A DNA stretch of 64,000 bases from Eopsaltria australis (Eukaryota; Chordata; Aves; Passeriformes; Petroicidae). The notes below the pieces were generated by a model. That model made no database searches. It was not told the origin of the DNA and saw nothing but the letters and a program-made list of their open reading frames with translations. The position numbers and the translations under genes were made by a program. Below, piece by piece: positions 44,241 to 57,099 of this stretch (positions are counted from its first letter, which is position 1; each line of letters begins with the position of its first letter). Location: NCBI GenBank assembly GCA_034509425.1, contig JAVTVJ010000452.1, positions 1,054,001 through 1,118,000 of the forward strand, read 5' to 3'.

Positions 44241-45424
44241 TCTCGGAATCTTCTTGTGCCTGGAATTTCCCGCATTGACTCCCGCATGCAGTCATCTGAG
44301 TCCTCTTCATCAAGGAAGACTCGAGCCCTCAAGATAACAGATAATCTTGAAAACTTTAGAAGTCCAAAATTCATGCACCAGTTAAAGGTTCTCTGACTTC
44401 TTTACTGCATTTTTTTCTCCTCTCCGAAATGTACCTTCTATCTCAATGACCTCTGAAATCATTGCAGCACTACTGCAATGTTACCAGTATATTTCTTTAT
44501 GTATTGTTCTCTTCCATGGCTTCTTATGCTTCTTTGAGCACCTGTAACTTGTACATAGCCTCTTTGCATAGATTCAGTGTATTGGAATTAATCTACACCT
44601 GCCTTTGAATCACTGTGGAATATAAGTCCTTGCTTTTCAGAACCCTCAAAAAAATCCACTACATTCCCATTCCATGGATTGCTGTTCACTTTGACAAATA
44701 GCTGCCCAGTCTGTGCTAGGACATAGTGTGAGTGTAGAGAACACATATGCTTGTATAATTGTGAGCATGATGAGACAGAAGACAAGTGTTAGGGATGCTC
44801 CAAACATTGGATGGTTAAAGTTCCAGCTCTGAAATCCCAGCCCATGTTGCCTGACAGGACTTCCATACTAGGACTGTTCAAGTGAACAGCACCAGCAACT
44901 TGGCATTTGTTGGGAGCATTTCAAATAAAAAATACATGAATGGTACTGCTATAGCTATTTATCTGCAGCCACCCACTCAAAGAATACTAAGTGCTCCTAA
45001 AGCAAGTCTAGTACTGATTTCTATCCTGCTCTAGTGCAGCAAGCTCTCCAGTTCTCTCCAGAATACTCCTTGGTCCCACTTGAATTTCTATGCTGAGGGC
45101 ATAGTGCTTGAAGGAAGTGAAAAGTGTGAAAAATCCAACAATACATTAATTTATCTTATTTTTCTCAGCACCATCGTATGGAGTTTTAAAAACTGAATAA
45201 CAGTGCAGTGACACTACAAGCCAAGATGAAATATTTCTGTCACTGCCATCCCCTGTCTTACTTGCCCTCAAAGTAAGTGGCCCCAAATGTTTTCCATTGC
45301 TAAAATGGAACAAATACTCCTACTTGCTAACTTTTGTTGTGGTTTGTCTCTAGAAGTGTTTTGGTGTATTAGATTATTTCTTTCTAACTGCAGCCATGAT
45401 TTTTGAAAGTCACATATATCCATT
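44241..45424. other. Non-coding region upstream of MAPK11
   Basis: AT-rich sequence between the CpG island and the LTR-like block. No exon, RNA gene or repeat recognised. Confidence 0.6.
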
Positions 45425-46970
45425 TGTAGTGGTTTGAGTTCGCCAATTCAAGTTTTTTGGTTAAACATTAGCACACTTAATAAAATTACTTAATTTAGTT
45501 ATGAGATAAAGATTAGAAGTAGGCAAAGCAGGTTTAGACTTTAAGGAATATAAAGAGGATTTATTAATAGACTAAAAAAAAAAAAAAAAAATATCAGGAA
45601 TCAGAATAAAACCTTTAGAACACCCTTCTTCCCCCTCGCACCTCTCAATTTCTTTCCCACTGACCATAGAAAAAGATAACACTTTGGCTTTTAGATAGTT
45701 TACCACCTCTGGAATAGTCCTTAGCTCATGTAGGGAGAGAAGTTTTCTCTTGCTTTACCATGTTGATTCCCATAGGAAATACAGTCCTTATGGTTTTCAG
45801 CCTCAATACAAGCAGCCACCCGGAAGGAGAAGATTTGCTTGTTTTGGAAAATCCCTCCCACTTCAGTAGCTTTCCCAGAGCTACTACAATGAGCATATGA
45901 TGGTCATTGAGGTACTCTTTTGAGGATGAACATTTCTATTACAGCGACAATGAAATCCCCTTTTCTCATTAATGGCAACATAAGTCTTCTTCTGTTATTC
46001 CTGGAGCAAGGAATCTTTACTCAGGAGTCTTAGTCCACTGGCAGTAGCTAGAACATTACATTCCCCCTTTTCACTCCTTTAGACCATTGTTCATATATTA
46101 CAGGGTATATTATAGCCAAGTTTATCAACATGTCATTCCTAGAGAAGTTTCAGACCCAAAGTTTAGGCACTCCTCATCTCCTCCTTCTCTGGATATAGGC
46201 CTTGCTTCATTCATTAACGTAGAGTCTTTATGTTGTACCTTTTGCAGATGTCTTCATTCTTTCTTTTTTTTTGTGTGGGGGAAAATAGATGTTTTCAAAT
46301 CCCATCCTGATATTGAAAAGGTTAATTTGTCTGTTGGCAGGGCGATGGTCACATGACCTCTACCCGTGCTGTCTGAGTGTAACATTCCCAGCTCCCAAAC
46401 TGAGGGGGAGGAGCCCACCTGTGCTGCTCTCCGTTTGTCGTGGCTGGGTCGCAGGGGGCCCGGCCTGAGTCCTCTCCTGCGCTGGGCTGCATGCGGAGCG
46501 GGGCTGGCGGGGCCGTGTCTGAGCTGCAGGAGGCCCGGGCCGAGCTTTTTGCCTGTGCTGGGCTGTGCATGGAGCCAGCCAGGTGGGGCGAGGTCGGTAA
46601 GGCTGAGTCACCTCGGCCTGGGGCAGCAAAATGAAGCCCCTCTCAGCTCAGGCAGAGCCGAGTGGAGCTGACTTGGCTCCCCTCACATGGAGCCGCCGTG
46701 AGGGACTGAAAGGCTGGTCCGGGTCCCCCCACTCCCCCTCTCCCTCTGCACCATCCCGGCGTGGCCTAGCTGGACCTCACCATGGGCGCAGAGGGGGGAG
46801 AATGAGGTCTTCTCTCAGCGAGCTGGAAGTCTAAACGAGAAAGTCCTTAGATTTCTGGGTTTTATGAGTTCTGGAGGCGGAAACTGCAATACCTCCTTTT
46901 GCATACGTCAGTTCCGGCTTCACCTCCTTCCTTCTGTACCGGAAATCCCACCTAAGGTTACCCCATGACA
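45425..46970 (+). mobile_element. Putative solo LTR of an avian endogenous retrovirus
   Basis: Begins tgtagtggtttgag, like known avian ERVL-type LTRs, and plausibly ends ccccatgaca, giving TG...CA termini and an imperfect terminal inverted repeat (TGTAGTGG against CCATGACA). It contains a poly(A) run (45572-45592), AATAAA-type signals and a sharply GC-rich segment (46.4-46.8 kb) in an AT-rich neighbourhood. No gag or pol remnant is visible beside it. Flanks ccatt and ccatg could be a decayed target duplication. Boundaries are approximate, and the GC-rich part could be a separate feature. Confidence 0.4.
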
Positions 46971-48049
46971 CCATGTCTGCCCAAGCTTTTAATCATGCAA
47001 TTTCCACAGGAGTTCATTTTTAATATTATTGTTTAATATTGGTTAATATTTACAGTTGGTCTCAATTTTCTGTCTTCTGTGAGTTTCTGTCAGTTATTTG
47101 TATTGCAATCATGACTCTCAGATTGTGCTTGATGTCCTTGTTTTATTGGATACTACATATATGGTCTTCTACTGTGTGTAATGAGGGAGCTAATGGAAAA
47201 CACCAAGATTGAAGGACAGTGTATTTGAGTTGTCTCAGAGCTAGGTAGGCTACAGGCCTCCAGAAGCTTCCCATAAAGCAAACCCTGACAGCTGCCTCTC
47301 CCATGGCAGAATCAGCTCATCCATCTTTGCCAGCTCTGTGAAGGAAGGGGCGGAGGAAGCGACAGCTCCCTTGTCAGCTGGATTCTTCTCTTTTAGTTGC
47401 AGTTTTGCAGGAGTTGTGAAGGCATGAAGAAAAGATAATGTCACAGCTTCTGCTGTACATACGCTGCTTTCTTAGGAACTTTCGCTGCCTGTACAAGAAA
47501 TACTGTTACATAAAACTGAGCCTGAAGCTGTGTTGGGACTCCCATGGAAAGGTAGAGTCCATGAAACTGATGTGGACACTGCACACCCCTCCCCACCTTG
47601 CCCTGACAGCATTGTATGTGACAGCTCCTCACCAAGCCAAGTGCTGATGGCTGGAGGGCAGAGGGCAGCGGGACTCACTGCACTTCACATGTGGCACCAG
47701 TACTGTGAGGGAGGCCCATGTGCTGCAGTGGGGCAGGCTGAGACACCCACAGTTTGTGGGCTGGGATCAGCTGTGAGCCTCAGCTGGTGAGGAAGCGCTG
47801 GATTCAGTCATGAGGAGGCTGTGTCCCCAGGCAGGGTGGGCTGCAGTCCCTCAGACACACAGCAAATCCAGCAGGTACCAGAGGGAGAAAACTTGCTGGC
47901 AGGGCACTAGCTTTCTATTCTGGCTCTTCTCCCTGCATAGTCAAACCCTACATTATTCTCATTAGAATAAACCTCAGTGAACGTAAAGGAATTTATTATT
48001 TTAGCCAGTTGTGAGTTACTACTTTCTGTTATTCCTCATTCTATTTCTT

Positions 48050-48105
48050 TGAGTTGGACTTGATGATCCTGATGAGTCCCTTCCAACTCAGTATATTCTA
48101 TGATT
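48050..48105 (+). mobile_element. CR1 LINE 3' tail fragment
   Basis: About 55 bp reading gagttggacttgatgatcct, then gagtcccttccaactcagta and ttctatgatt, the terminal segment of avian CR1 with its ATTCTATGATT end. Severely 5'-truncated. Confidence 0.85.
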
Positions 48106-51100
48106 TTACCTCCTTTTTTGTTTGATGTATTCCAGGAAGCTTGCACATCTTTGCTACTCTCCTCCAGGCTCCTTTTTAGTTCTTATTTATTTTCTCTCTC
48201 TAGTTCTGTTTTTATATTCAGTTTAGAAATCTTAAATTTAATATATAATGGAGTTCAAAGATTGCAATTTTCATACTAACAATAAACATGAAAACTCAAA
48301 GAAAGAAAATGCCACCTTAGTACTGAAAACATATAATTTCCTGGTTGAAAGCATATTCATATTACTGTAAACTCAGCATTGATTTTAAAAAGACTTTGAA
48401 AAACATAGGACAGACTGTTTGCAGATCAGAGTTCAGACTGTTCTCAATACAATTGCTGTAAATATAGGATAGCTCTAACTGAAAATCTACCAAGTATCAC
48501 TGAGGTTTCAGGATGAACGACCTTGGTTCTGTTGCATAGTTAACTTTGTACTCAGAGATGTCCATTAATAGATTTCACCATGTCCACCTGAAGGTAATAA
48601 CAGTAAACTAAACATAGTAATGTAGTGAAGGTGCTTCCTGTGCCACTTTCTTATGAAAATGTTATAGAGAATATGGAACATCTTTATAAAAGAAAAATTT
48701 ATATTGGAATGTTACGTACATTAGTGTTAATAATAAAACATTGTGGTAATTAACTATGGTGCTGGTTTTATTTGCAGGTTCTTGTGAATTTCTGAAACTA
48801 CATCTACAAACATGTAATTACAACATAGGAAAGCTTCCACTGTTTGTAACAACTGAAAGACAAAGTACAGACAGCAGGAAAGGCTAAATGAATCCCTCTG
48901 TAAATAGAAAGTCAATCATTACCTACTCCTAACACATCAGTTGCCATGAGATTGCTTTGCCAGGGACCAAGTATCTTTGTTACTGAATCACAAGTCGCTT
49001 GTTGCATTCGCCCATGAAATACCCTCTTATTTCTGCTATTAACACTCGCTGTTGCCAAAGACCTATTTGGAAGCCTTTGTAGCACCCAGGTTGATTCAGA
49101 TGACGTGCTCCAACCTGAGACTATTTTGTCCCCTTAGATATTTAATCTGGAAAAGTATTTTTTTACCTTGTGAGAACATGAAGGGTCTTGCATCGGAGAA
49201 AACTTAAAATTTAGTCACTCATTTGAATCTCAAGTTTGATCATGAAAAGTCCAAGGCATTTCATACCTATGACGAGGTATGAAATCAAATGAGAAATCCC
49301 GCTATTGATTGAGGATTTTTAAAATCTGGGTTATATCCTAGTAATTACATGGCAAGAATAGGTTTTTATTCTTTCTGAGAAGAGAGATTCTAATATGGCT
49401 TGAGTTCAGAGCTCAGGCTTTGTTTCCTTCTTTTCCACATTCTTTCTCTGCAGAATTAGCATGGCCACTAGATATCTCTGTGCCAGCTTTCTACATTTAT
49501 GACCTGAGACTAGGATTGTTTCCTTATTTTAAGGATAAATATATATGACTGATACTACCTCAGACAGTAATGCACTTGAACTAGCTAAGCTCATCGTTTG
49601 CAGACATTCATAATACTTTTTTCACATATTCTTTTCATACTGCTGTGGATACAAGGTGGAAAGATTTTCTAATATTCTGTTAAAATGTAATTGTGACAAA
49701 AAAATCAGTATCCTTCACCTGAAATTACAAGGAAATGTATCTCGGCCTCCTGTAGTCTACCAGAACAGGATGGCAGTGTTTTTTCTTCATGCAGGAACAA
49801 CACATGGCAGTTATTCTAAGATCATGTTGCTATTAGATTTTCAAAGTGACTGGGACTGCAGGCATGCTGGCAATTGGTGTCAGAAGTCTCCAAAGTAAAT
49901 TAAATAAAATACAATATCCTGCTCAGTCTTATCAACAAGAGCTTCTCAGTGTATGTACATTCAGAACAAGGCCATAATCAGAAAAATAAATAGGGATTTA
50001 ACTTTTTAATAATTCCTAATTAAATAAACAAGGGTCCAGATATGAGAAAAGGCTGAGATGGGCTATTAATATATAGTGCTATATTTTGCTTTGTATTTCA
50101 CTTGCAATCCATGTAATTATGTTGCCTGCTGTCTCATAACAACTCCATGATGCTTTATTCTTATGCATAATAGAGCATCACTCAAACACAGTCTAATATT
50201 GACATGTATAATCAGTAACTGTGGAGAGCCCAGCACTGCTCCCATTCAAGTCAAATTTCATTATGAGAATGGGAGCAAAAACACATTGTTCCAAATGCAT
50301 TAATTTAGGCTTCTATCCTGAATATACATCAGCTGTAAATTTCTTCACAGTGAAAGTAATCCAAAGATAAAAGCAGATGCAGATGTAAGAGCCCACGGAC
50401 ACCAAGCTCTGTGCTTTTCTGATGCACATTAAGAAATCACACTCAGGGAAGACTGTTTAATTGACTATTGTGTTGTCTCTTTTGGCTCCAAAGAACACCA
50501 TGGATTCTTTAAAATGGCTGTGCATTGCGAATCATGAATTCCTCTAATCACAATCCAAAAATAATTATGTATTGGAACAATTATATTAATGAGTTGTCAA
50601 ACTGGCTAAAACTGCTTATTCTGCACATTAAGTCAATATGAAGAAAAGTTGTTACTTGCAGAACTTTTAAATACCATGGGGTTGTAGATGCGTACAAACT
50701 TGCACCTACACTCTGCCTGATGTCTGTGAGCTTTGAAACATGGTAAACTCTATTACAGTGCTTTAAAAATATGCAAATATTTGCAGTTGAGTGAGAACAA
50801 TATGAAAGCAGTATCTGACTCAGCTTTAACTCTTAATGAACACCTACAGAAAATTGATACCAATGCAAACTTGTAAAAGCAGAACACAAATTTCTAGTAA
50901 ATTAGCCTGACTTAGTATGAGGTGCATGTATTCACATGCCTTCATTTGCCATCTGCTACTCATCTGCAGAATTTCGTACTCCAATCTGGTGCTGTTCATT
51001 TCCCATAAAGCAGTTACATTCAACCTTGTCAAACTGAAAATACAGCATCCTTCTTCAAAGCTGTGTTTTTCAGTCATTATTCAACATATTGTGAGGATGC

Positions 51101-54100
51101 AACTCAGGCAGTTTGAGTAAAATGGTACAAGTCCAGTTGTTCTATTGTGTATAATCCTGTCCAATCTATCTGCAGGGATTTTTCCATTTAGCATGACTCC
51201 AGTGCACAGTGGGCTATTCCACAAAGGTGAAAAGTGGAATTTCTACTTTAATAACATTTTATTCCTCACTGATATTACAATGTCACCTTCTTTGTTTTGA
51301 CTTAATAACCTGTCTTTGGACTCTGCTGAACAAACCTTTGGTTCCTTAAAGTAAATGTGTCAGTCAGGCTTCAAATAATGGTTGCATTATGACTGTAGTG
51401 TGACAAATTATACTGCAGATGTTGAGCAGTGTGGACAATAATGGATCTGATGGCAGCATGCCCTCCACTGAGGCTTCACGGGGGCTTGATAAACCCAGGG
51501 AAATGGCTGCTGTGTGGCTTGGCAGGCTGTTATTGGGCACATTTGGACCCAAAACATACCTTGCTTGCTAAATATCTGGATCAAACTTTCTGTTGTTATT
51601 ATTATGGCAGGATGGTAGGACAATAATATAATGTTTTGCAAATAATTTCAAACAATCATTTCGATAAAAACTGTGATCCACATTCTGTTCAGTAGCTGCT
51701 ATTCATAAAAGAAGACAATTTTTCACAGTTTCATCATAATTCAGGATGTGTTTGATACACATTGGCTCTTTCAGGCTATATAGACCATGCATCTACTGAC
51801 ATCTAATTATAGTTCTGTTAATGAACCCATGTAGTCTCTATGCTGTGAAAGAGTCGCTTATTACTCCTCAGTTTTTCTTGTACTTACAGGAGTTCTTATG
51901 AATTGAACTGAACTACATAAGCTGTGCTCACAGCTTAATCGACCTTCCTATATATGTGTTGCCATCTTAAAACAAATAAAGCCATAAACCTTTGTATGCA
52001 AAATATACATCTACTAATGTTTCAGAAATAAATATCACGTATTGCCTCAGTTTTATTATTGTACCTGAAATACACAATTATATCTATGAATAAAAGCAAT
52101 GGCAACCATAAGGTGCTTTTGAGGAACAATTAATGGAGGGACTTGAACCTAGGGATTTAAGCCTGTTAATATCCCTTTTATAAACTTGAACTTAACAAAG
52201 GGAATATTGAATCACTGTAAGATCAGAGGCCCTGGAAAGGAGTGGGGTTATCAGCAGCTGCAGGGAATAAGTGAGACAAATCCTGCCTGCAACAAGCATA
52301 TGACTACACAAAAAGGGGAAGGGAATTGTGTTTAAAAGTTTTCAAGGGAAGGTTGCCACATTGATGAACAATATCAGACTGAAGACGACTTCCAATCTTT
52401 GAATTACAGGTGTTAACGTTTGCCATCACAAACTTATTGTGTGCCAATTTATAAGCAATTCATTTTCACTGGCCTCATCAGAAAATTTATATTAGGTTGT
52501 AACTACCAATGTATATTTGTGATTATGCCAGTGCTGGTCTCTAGCCTTTCTTTGGTGTTTCTCTTTCCCCCAGTGTATTTCTAGACATCAAGTTGTGTTT
52601 GTGGCAGCATTGAGATTAAGTTCTCTGAGCTCACCTTTGTCTGTATGATTCTGAGGAGAAGGCCAAGCAGAAACTGTAACAGCTCCTCCTGTGGAGTTGA
52701 GTATTTTATGAAAAATACAATGTGATGGTTCTCTGTGGCCACCAGGGAGTTACAAAGTTATCATTTTTTGTACTAGGGTCTGTTGTTTAAAGAGGAATTA
52801 ATTATTACCAATTTCCTTGGGGTTTTACTCATCCTGTAGCAAAGCACACAGACTGTCCTTTTTTCTGCTTGCTTACTGTAATCTGCTTGAAATGGTAAAA
52901 TAATAAATAGGCTGAGATTTCTTACCAACTGAGACTCTCAGACATGAATGGCATAACTGGGCTTTCAAAAGCAAAGGTCATGTCCATTGCCTTATTTGTG
53001 TGAACATTTTAGTGACAGGACAGTGACCTCCGGCGAAACCTTTGATATTCCCAGGGTGCATTTGGGGGCTTTTCAATGTAAATTTTTCATGCTTACAAAG
53101 TTAATGTTTCTGTCATCCTAAAGGGAGCCAATGAAACAATTCTTTACTGGCAAAGCCAGCACATTTTTTCTAAACACCGGCCTGTTTTACAGCAAAATAC
53201 TTTGGTAAGCTAATGTTTCTTAACACTACTCCTTACCTTCTTCAGTCTCCATTTTATGTGGAAGTAGACTGAGTATATATTGAGAAAATTCTTATCACCA
53301 GCTAATAAGGCAAATATGTCCTTAATTGCAGCTTACAGATGCTGATTTTTATGCCATGCTGCTGGTGTTCTTGAAATTATTGCAGAGATGGGTGTGAGCT
53401 CAGTTTTTACTACTACCACAGTAACTAACAGGTTTCATCTTACTCCAGTTAGGCCTCTGTATTTAGTGGTCTACCTCTTTTTTGCAGTAGTGTGGAACAG
53501 TAGAGAAGTTTGTAAGAAGCCCCCTTTTCAAATATTAGGTTTCATCTGTCCCAATATATTCCAGTTTCCTTCTGAAAGACATCAGCCAACTGCATTGTCC
53601 AGCAGTTTCAACAATTTTTGCTTAGGGGTAGAGCTTATATTTTCTTTAAAACGGAATGATTGGAAGCATGGCAATTGAAACCAATTCTTTCTGTCTTTAT
53701 CCCTCCATTTCATAACATAGAGGTTTAGCAAATATTTTATCAATTTTGGCTAATTCTTCTAGAAAGCTCTGTAGAATGCTTTTCCCAGTAGGGGCTATAG
53801 AAGCACCAGGTTTTCTGTAACCTTTCTTCTTTTACTGATTTTCATAGCTTTTTCTGCTTTGAAATATAGATGCAGCAAACCTTGAATCAAGCTTCATTTG
53901 AAAGTGGTTTTGTTATGCATTGTAAGATTAAAGTCCTTTACAGTTGGTCTTCTGAACTTAATGGATGCCCTTAAAGAGTGTCCATTTACTCCTTCTGCCT
54001 GATCTGTATCTTGGTTTTTCGTGTGGTGCAGCTGCTCCTACCTGACGGCTTTACCAGCTCTCTCTGCCATGACTCAGCAATTATTAATATCTTTTGAGGC

Positions 54101-54228
54101 CCAAATCAATGTCTGGACTTGCCTTGGTTCATGTGTCCTACACTAATATATATTTTGAAATGAGAATTAGCAACATTTCAAGCACCTGTGGTACACTACT
54201 TTTTCCTCCAATTTAGATAACAAGCATG

Positions 54229-54306
54229 TTACCAGTAGCTCAGTGGAATGGTAGTATTTTGTCTTTATGCAAGTAGAGGCTGCTGGGTTTTGAACCCAGT
54301 GTGATC
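54229..54306 (+). pseudogene. tRNA-like relic (tRNA pseudogene or tRNA-derived SINE head)
   Basis: An A-box-like tagctcagtgg at 54236-54246 is followed about 50 bp later by a perfect 5-bp stem CTGGG/CCCAG enclosing a 7-base loop TTTTGAA, the geometry of a T arm. The loop deviates from the canonical TTCRANY, and the D and anticodon stems pair poorly, so this is not a functional tRNA gene. Confidence 0.3.
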
Positions 54307-55388
54307 TCAGTACCCATGAATGTTCTTGGTATCTTGCCCAAGAGACACCATGGTGCTCAGAATCTGGTTCTGTACCATCTGTGCCATTCAAAAGAGCCCA
54401 TGTTATTCCAGCTGCAGTTTCTGTCTGCCCCTTGCTTTGGTGTGATGAATTGCTAAACTTGTGATGTCCCATCAAACTCTTAATCTAGCTGCATACCGGA
54501 AAAAACAAGGTACTGTCTATTTGATTCTGCTATGGCAGCAGAAGAGCTTTGCAATCACTGGTGGTTTTGTGGACAGGTGATGCTGCAAAGTCATTCAATC
54601 TCAGCACTATTTTGTGTGCTGACTTACAGAAATTGCTAGCTATAGAGTAGCTCCTTTAGTCTCAGAAAATCAATGAATTATGTCATTAGCTATTAGAACC
54701 TCCCACACTCCTTATGCAGGTTGAGCTGTAGATTTTTTGCAAGCCTCCAGCCTTTTGAAACTATTTTGTCTCCTAGATAAGTGGTTTTCTCACACTGCAA
54801 CAGCTGCAATGTCATCACATTTAGGTCTTTTAGTTTAAATCAGCTGGCTTCTCCTTTTTCCTCATTTCCAGTTGAGGATTCCAGACTGAGATTTCAAACT
54901 AGCAGGACTCTCATTCCACAAATAATAACTATGTGTTAAGACTGGACACCGTCAAGTCATTCATACTGCAAAGTGTTGCAAGAATTATGATTGTTCCAGC
55001 AATATTTGATGACAATAGGAGCCTGGACTTGACCTGTGCGATTCCTTCCCAGTGCTGTGATGTTCCCATTGCAAATCACGCCAGCAAAAGGCCAAATGGC
55101 AAAGAGAATGAAAAGCTAAATTATGACATACAGACATGAAACAGCACAAGGAGTTCTCTGTGAAGGCACAGTCCCCTATCTCAATCTCACTGTCCAGTGA
55201 CTCATTGTACCTCAAACTGCACTACAAAACTGAATTACACCAGAGCTCAGATCTTCACAGCTATGTGAAAACTTGTTCAGACCAGAAAACATTCTTTTTT
55301 TTGTTAAAAATTAAAGATGAGAAGGCTTCAAGATTACCTGTTTCCAGTTATTTCTTTCTATAGTAATAGTTGTTAGCATTTCTGCTTT

Positions 55389-55561
55389 AAGAAGAAGAAG
55401 AACTTACCCTAATTATTCCTGGACATTTCTTTCCTAGATATTCATGCCCACCTGTAGTGTGAACATTTCCTTCTTTCCTTCCCCCCTTCCTTCCTTCCTT
55501 CCTTCCTTCCTTCCTTCCTTGGTTGCTTGCTTTCTTGCTTGCTTTCTTGCTTGCTTTCCTG
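55389..55561. repeat. CCTT/GCTT microsatellite cluster
   Basis: A short GAA run (55389-55401), then from about 55468 a CCTT tetranucleotide tract of roughly 50 bp, followed by tandem GCTTGCTTTCTT units to 55561. It produces a long spurious repetitive open frame. Confidence 0.95.
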
Positions 55562-56566
55562 TGTCTTAGACCAAAACAAACCTTACAGATATTTCCCACA
55601 GTCCCATATATGAGAAAAGAAGACAAAAAGAAACTTGAGGCAGCTGGGCTGGCTTGCATCAGTCCCCACTGCTGTGTTGATTGTGCATTCTCTCTCATTA
55701 GCTTACCTAGGATGTGGAGGTTTCACCTACTCAGTTCTGCATTATCTTTCTTCCCTTATGTCTACTTTTCACCATTCTGTTGATAGATCCAGGCTCTATG
55801 GCTCTGAGGATCTGCCTAGCAGGGATTTCCCCTCTGTAGTGCAAGCTATGGATAGTATGTATATGTGAACAGCCTGGAAGGTTCATTGTTAAGAGGGTAT
55901 GAGGAAAAAATTACTGAGATGGGGCTCAGTGACCTGCTTCCATTCATGAGATCTACAGTAAACATAACTCAAACTGTAATAATAATAGTTAGGCAATATT
56001 TGTTCAAAAAACAAAAATAACATCAATAACAAAAACTTAACCAAGGTTCACACCTGCTTTCTGAGGTACAAATTGATAAAAGTGTAGCTTAGACAGAAAT
56101 ATCAGTTTCATTAAACCTTTTGGTTAAGGTGATGGCCCTTAGCCTAATAAATATGACAGGTGATGCTTTAAAGGAAAAGGCCACAGATCAGAATGCTAAC
56201 ATTGTGAATGCTGTAGCTCTCCTGCTTTATTTAATGAAATGACTGTAATCACAGAGAGAAAAGCAGACAAACATTTCACACATATGGCGGGCTTCAGCAG
56301 TCAAACAATTCCCCCAACACAATGAATGCAATCTTTCCAGCTCTAGGCCTCTGTCACAAAGCTAATAGCTCTACTGTTCCGGAAAGCAATCACATGCCCT
56401 GTGCATCTCCCTGCAGGTGCAGCTTTCCTGGGCAATCTAACCACAAACACTGTATTTTTGCACTCCTGTGTACAGGAGTAAGTTGCAATCCTGCAATCAG
56501 GAAATGCTGTGACCAGAAATCATTATGGTGAATTTTCTGAAGTAATGCAAAGGCACACAGGAAACA

Positions 56567-56660
56567 GCTTTCCACATGGCTGCTAAATTCTCAGAAACAG
56601 CAACTAGTAACTGAAGACAAGTGATGGGTTATTGCTTTCTCCCCATCCTATTTTTCTATC
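56567..56660. repeat. Left arm of an inverted repeat
   Basis: About 94 bp whose reverse complement closely matches 57272-57368, including the shared core agaaagcaataacccat, cttgtcttcagttactagtt and tttctgagaatttagca. Differences are a few substitutions and single-base indels. The arms are separated by about 0.6 kb. Confidence 0.9.
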
Positions 56661-57099
56661 CAAATAGGAAAGGAAATTAAAGATAAATCTGTTTTTATGA
56701 AAGAGAAACAGGTTTTTTTATTACAAATAAATCTTGGACATAAACAGAGCAAGTGAAAGCATGGCTGTTTCTCTTTTTTGGCAGGTAACTTGGTAAAGTA
56801 TGGGACAGGTGGCTTCAGGAAGTAAAATATTCCATGCCTCTGCACGTGTTTGGTGATCTGTTAAAATAGCAGCTGTCCCACTCTCATCTCAGTCATAATG
56901 AGAAAGCAATTATTACAGCCTTAGTTATCACTATAGGTTAAGCAAACAGGCTTCAGCACAACTTGAGTCCTGGCTCTTTTGCTCTTGTTTACCAGAAGCC
57001 ATGCACTACTCCAGGCAATTCACACAGCAAACAGACACATCCAGTATCAGCCAGAAAGAGGAAGGGTGTCAACAGTTGCTTAGACCTTAAGAAATGTAG

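Larger units (their letters stand above)
46971..57090. other. Gene-poor region right of the LTR-like block
   Basis: AT-rich sequence with no recognisable kinase, plexin or other exon on either strand. It contains the CR1 tail, the tRNA-like relic, the CCTT microsatellite and the left inverted-repeat arm listed separately. Short open frames here show no domain. Confidence 0.6.

Noticed and set aside
54167..54475. 102-codon minus-strand frame considered as a retroviral pol fragment
   Set aside because: No pol motif is visible and it overlaps the tRNA-like relic; likely chance.
55387..55783. Frames with GRKEGRKEG or LAFLLAFLLAF repeats
   Set aside because: Translation of the CCTT/GCTT microsatellite.
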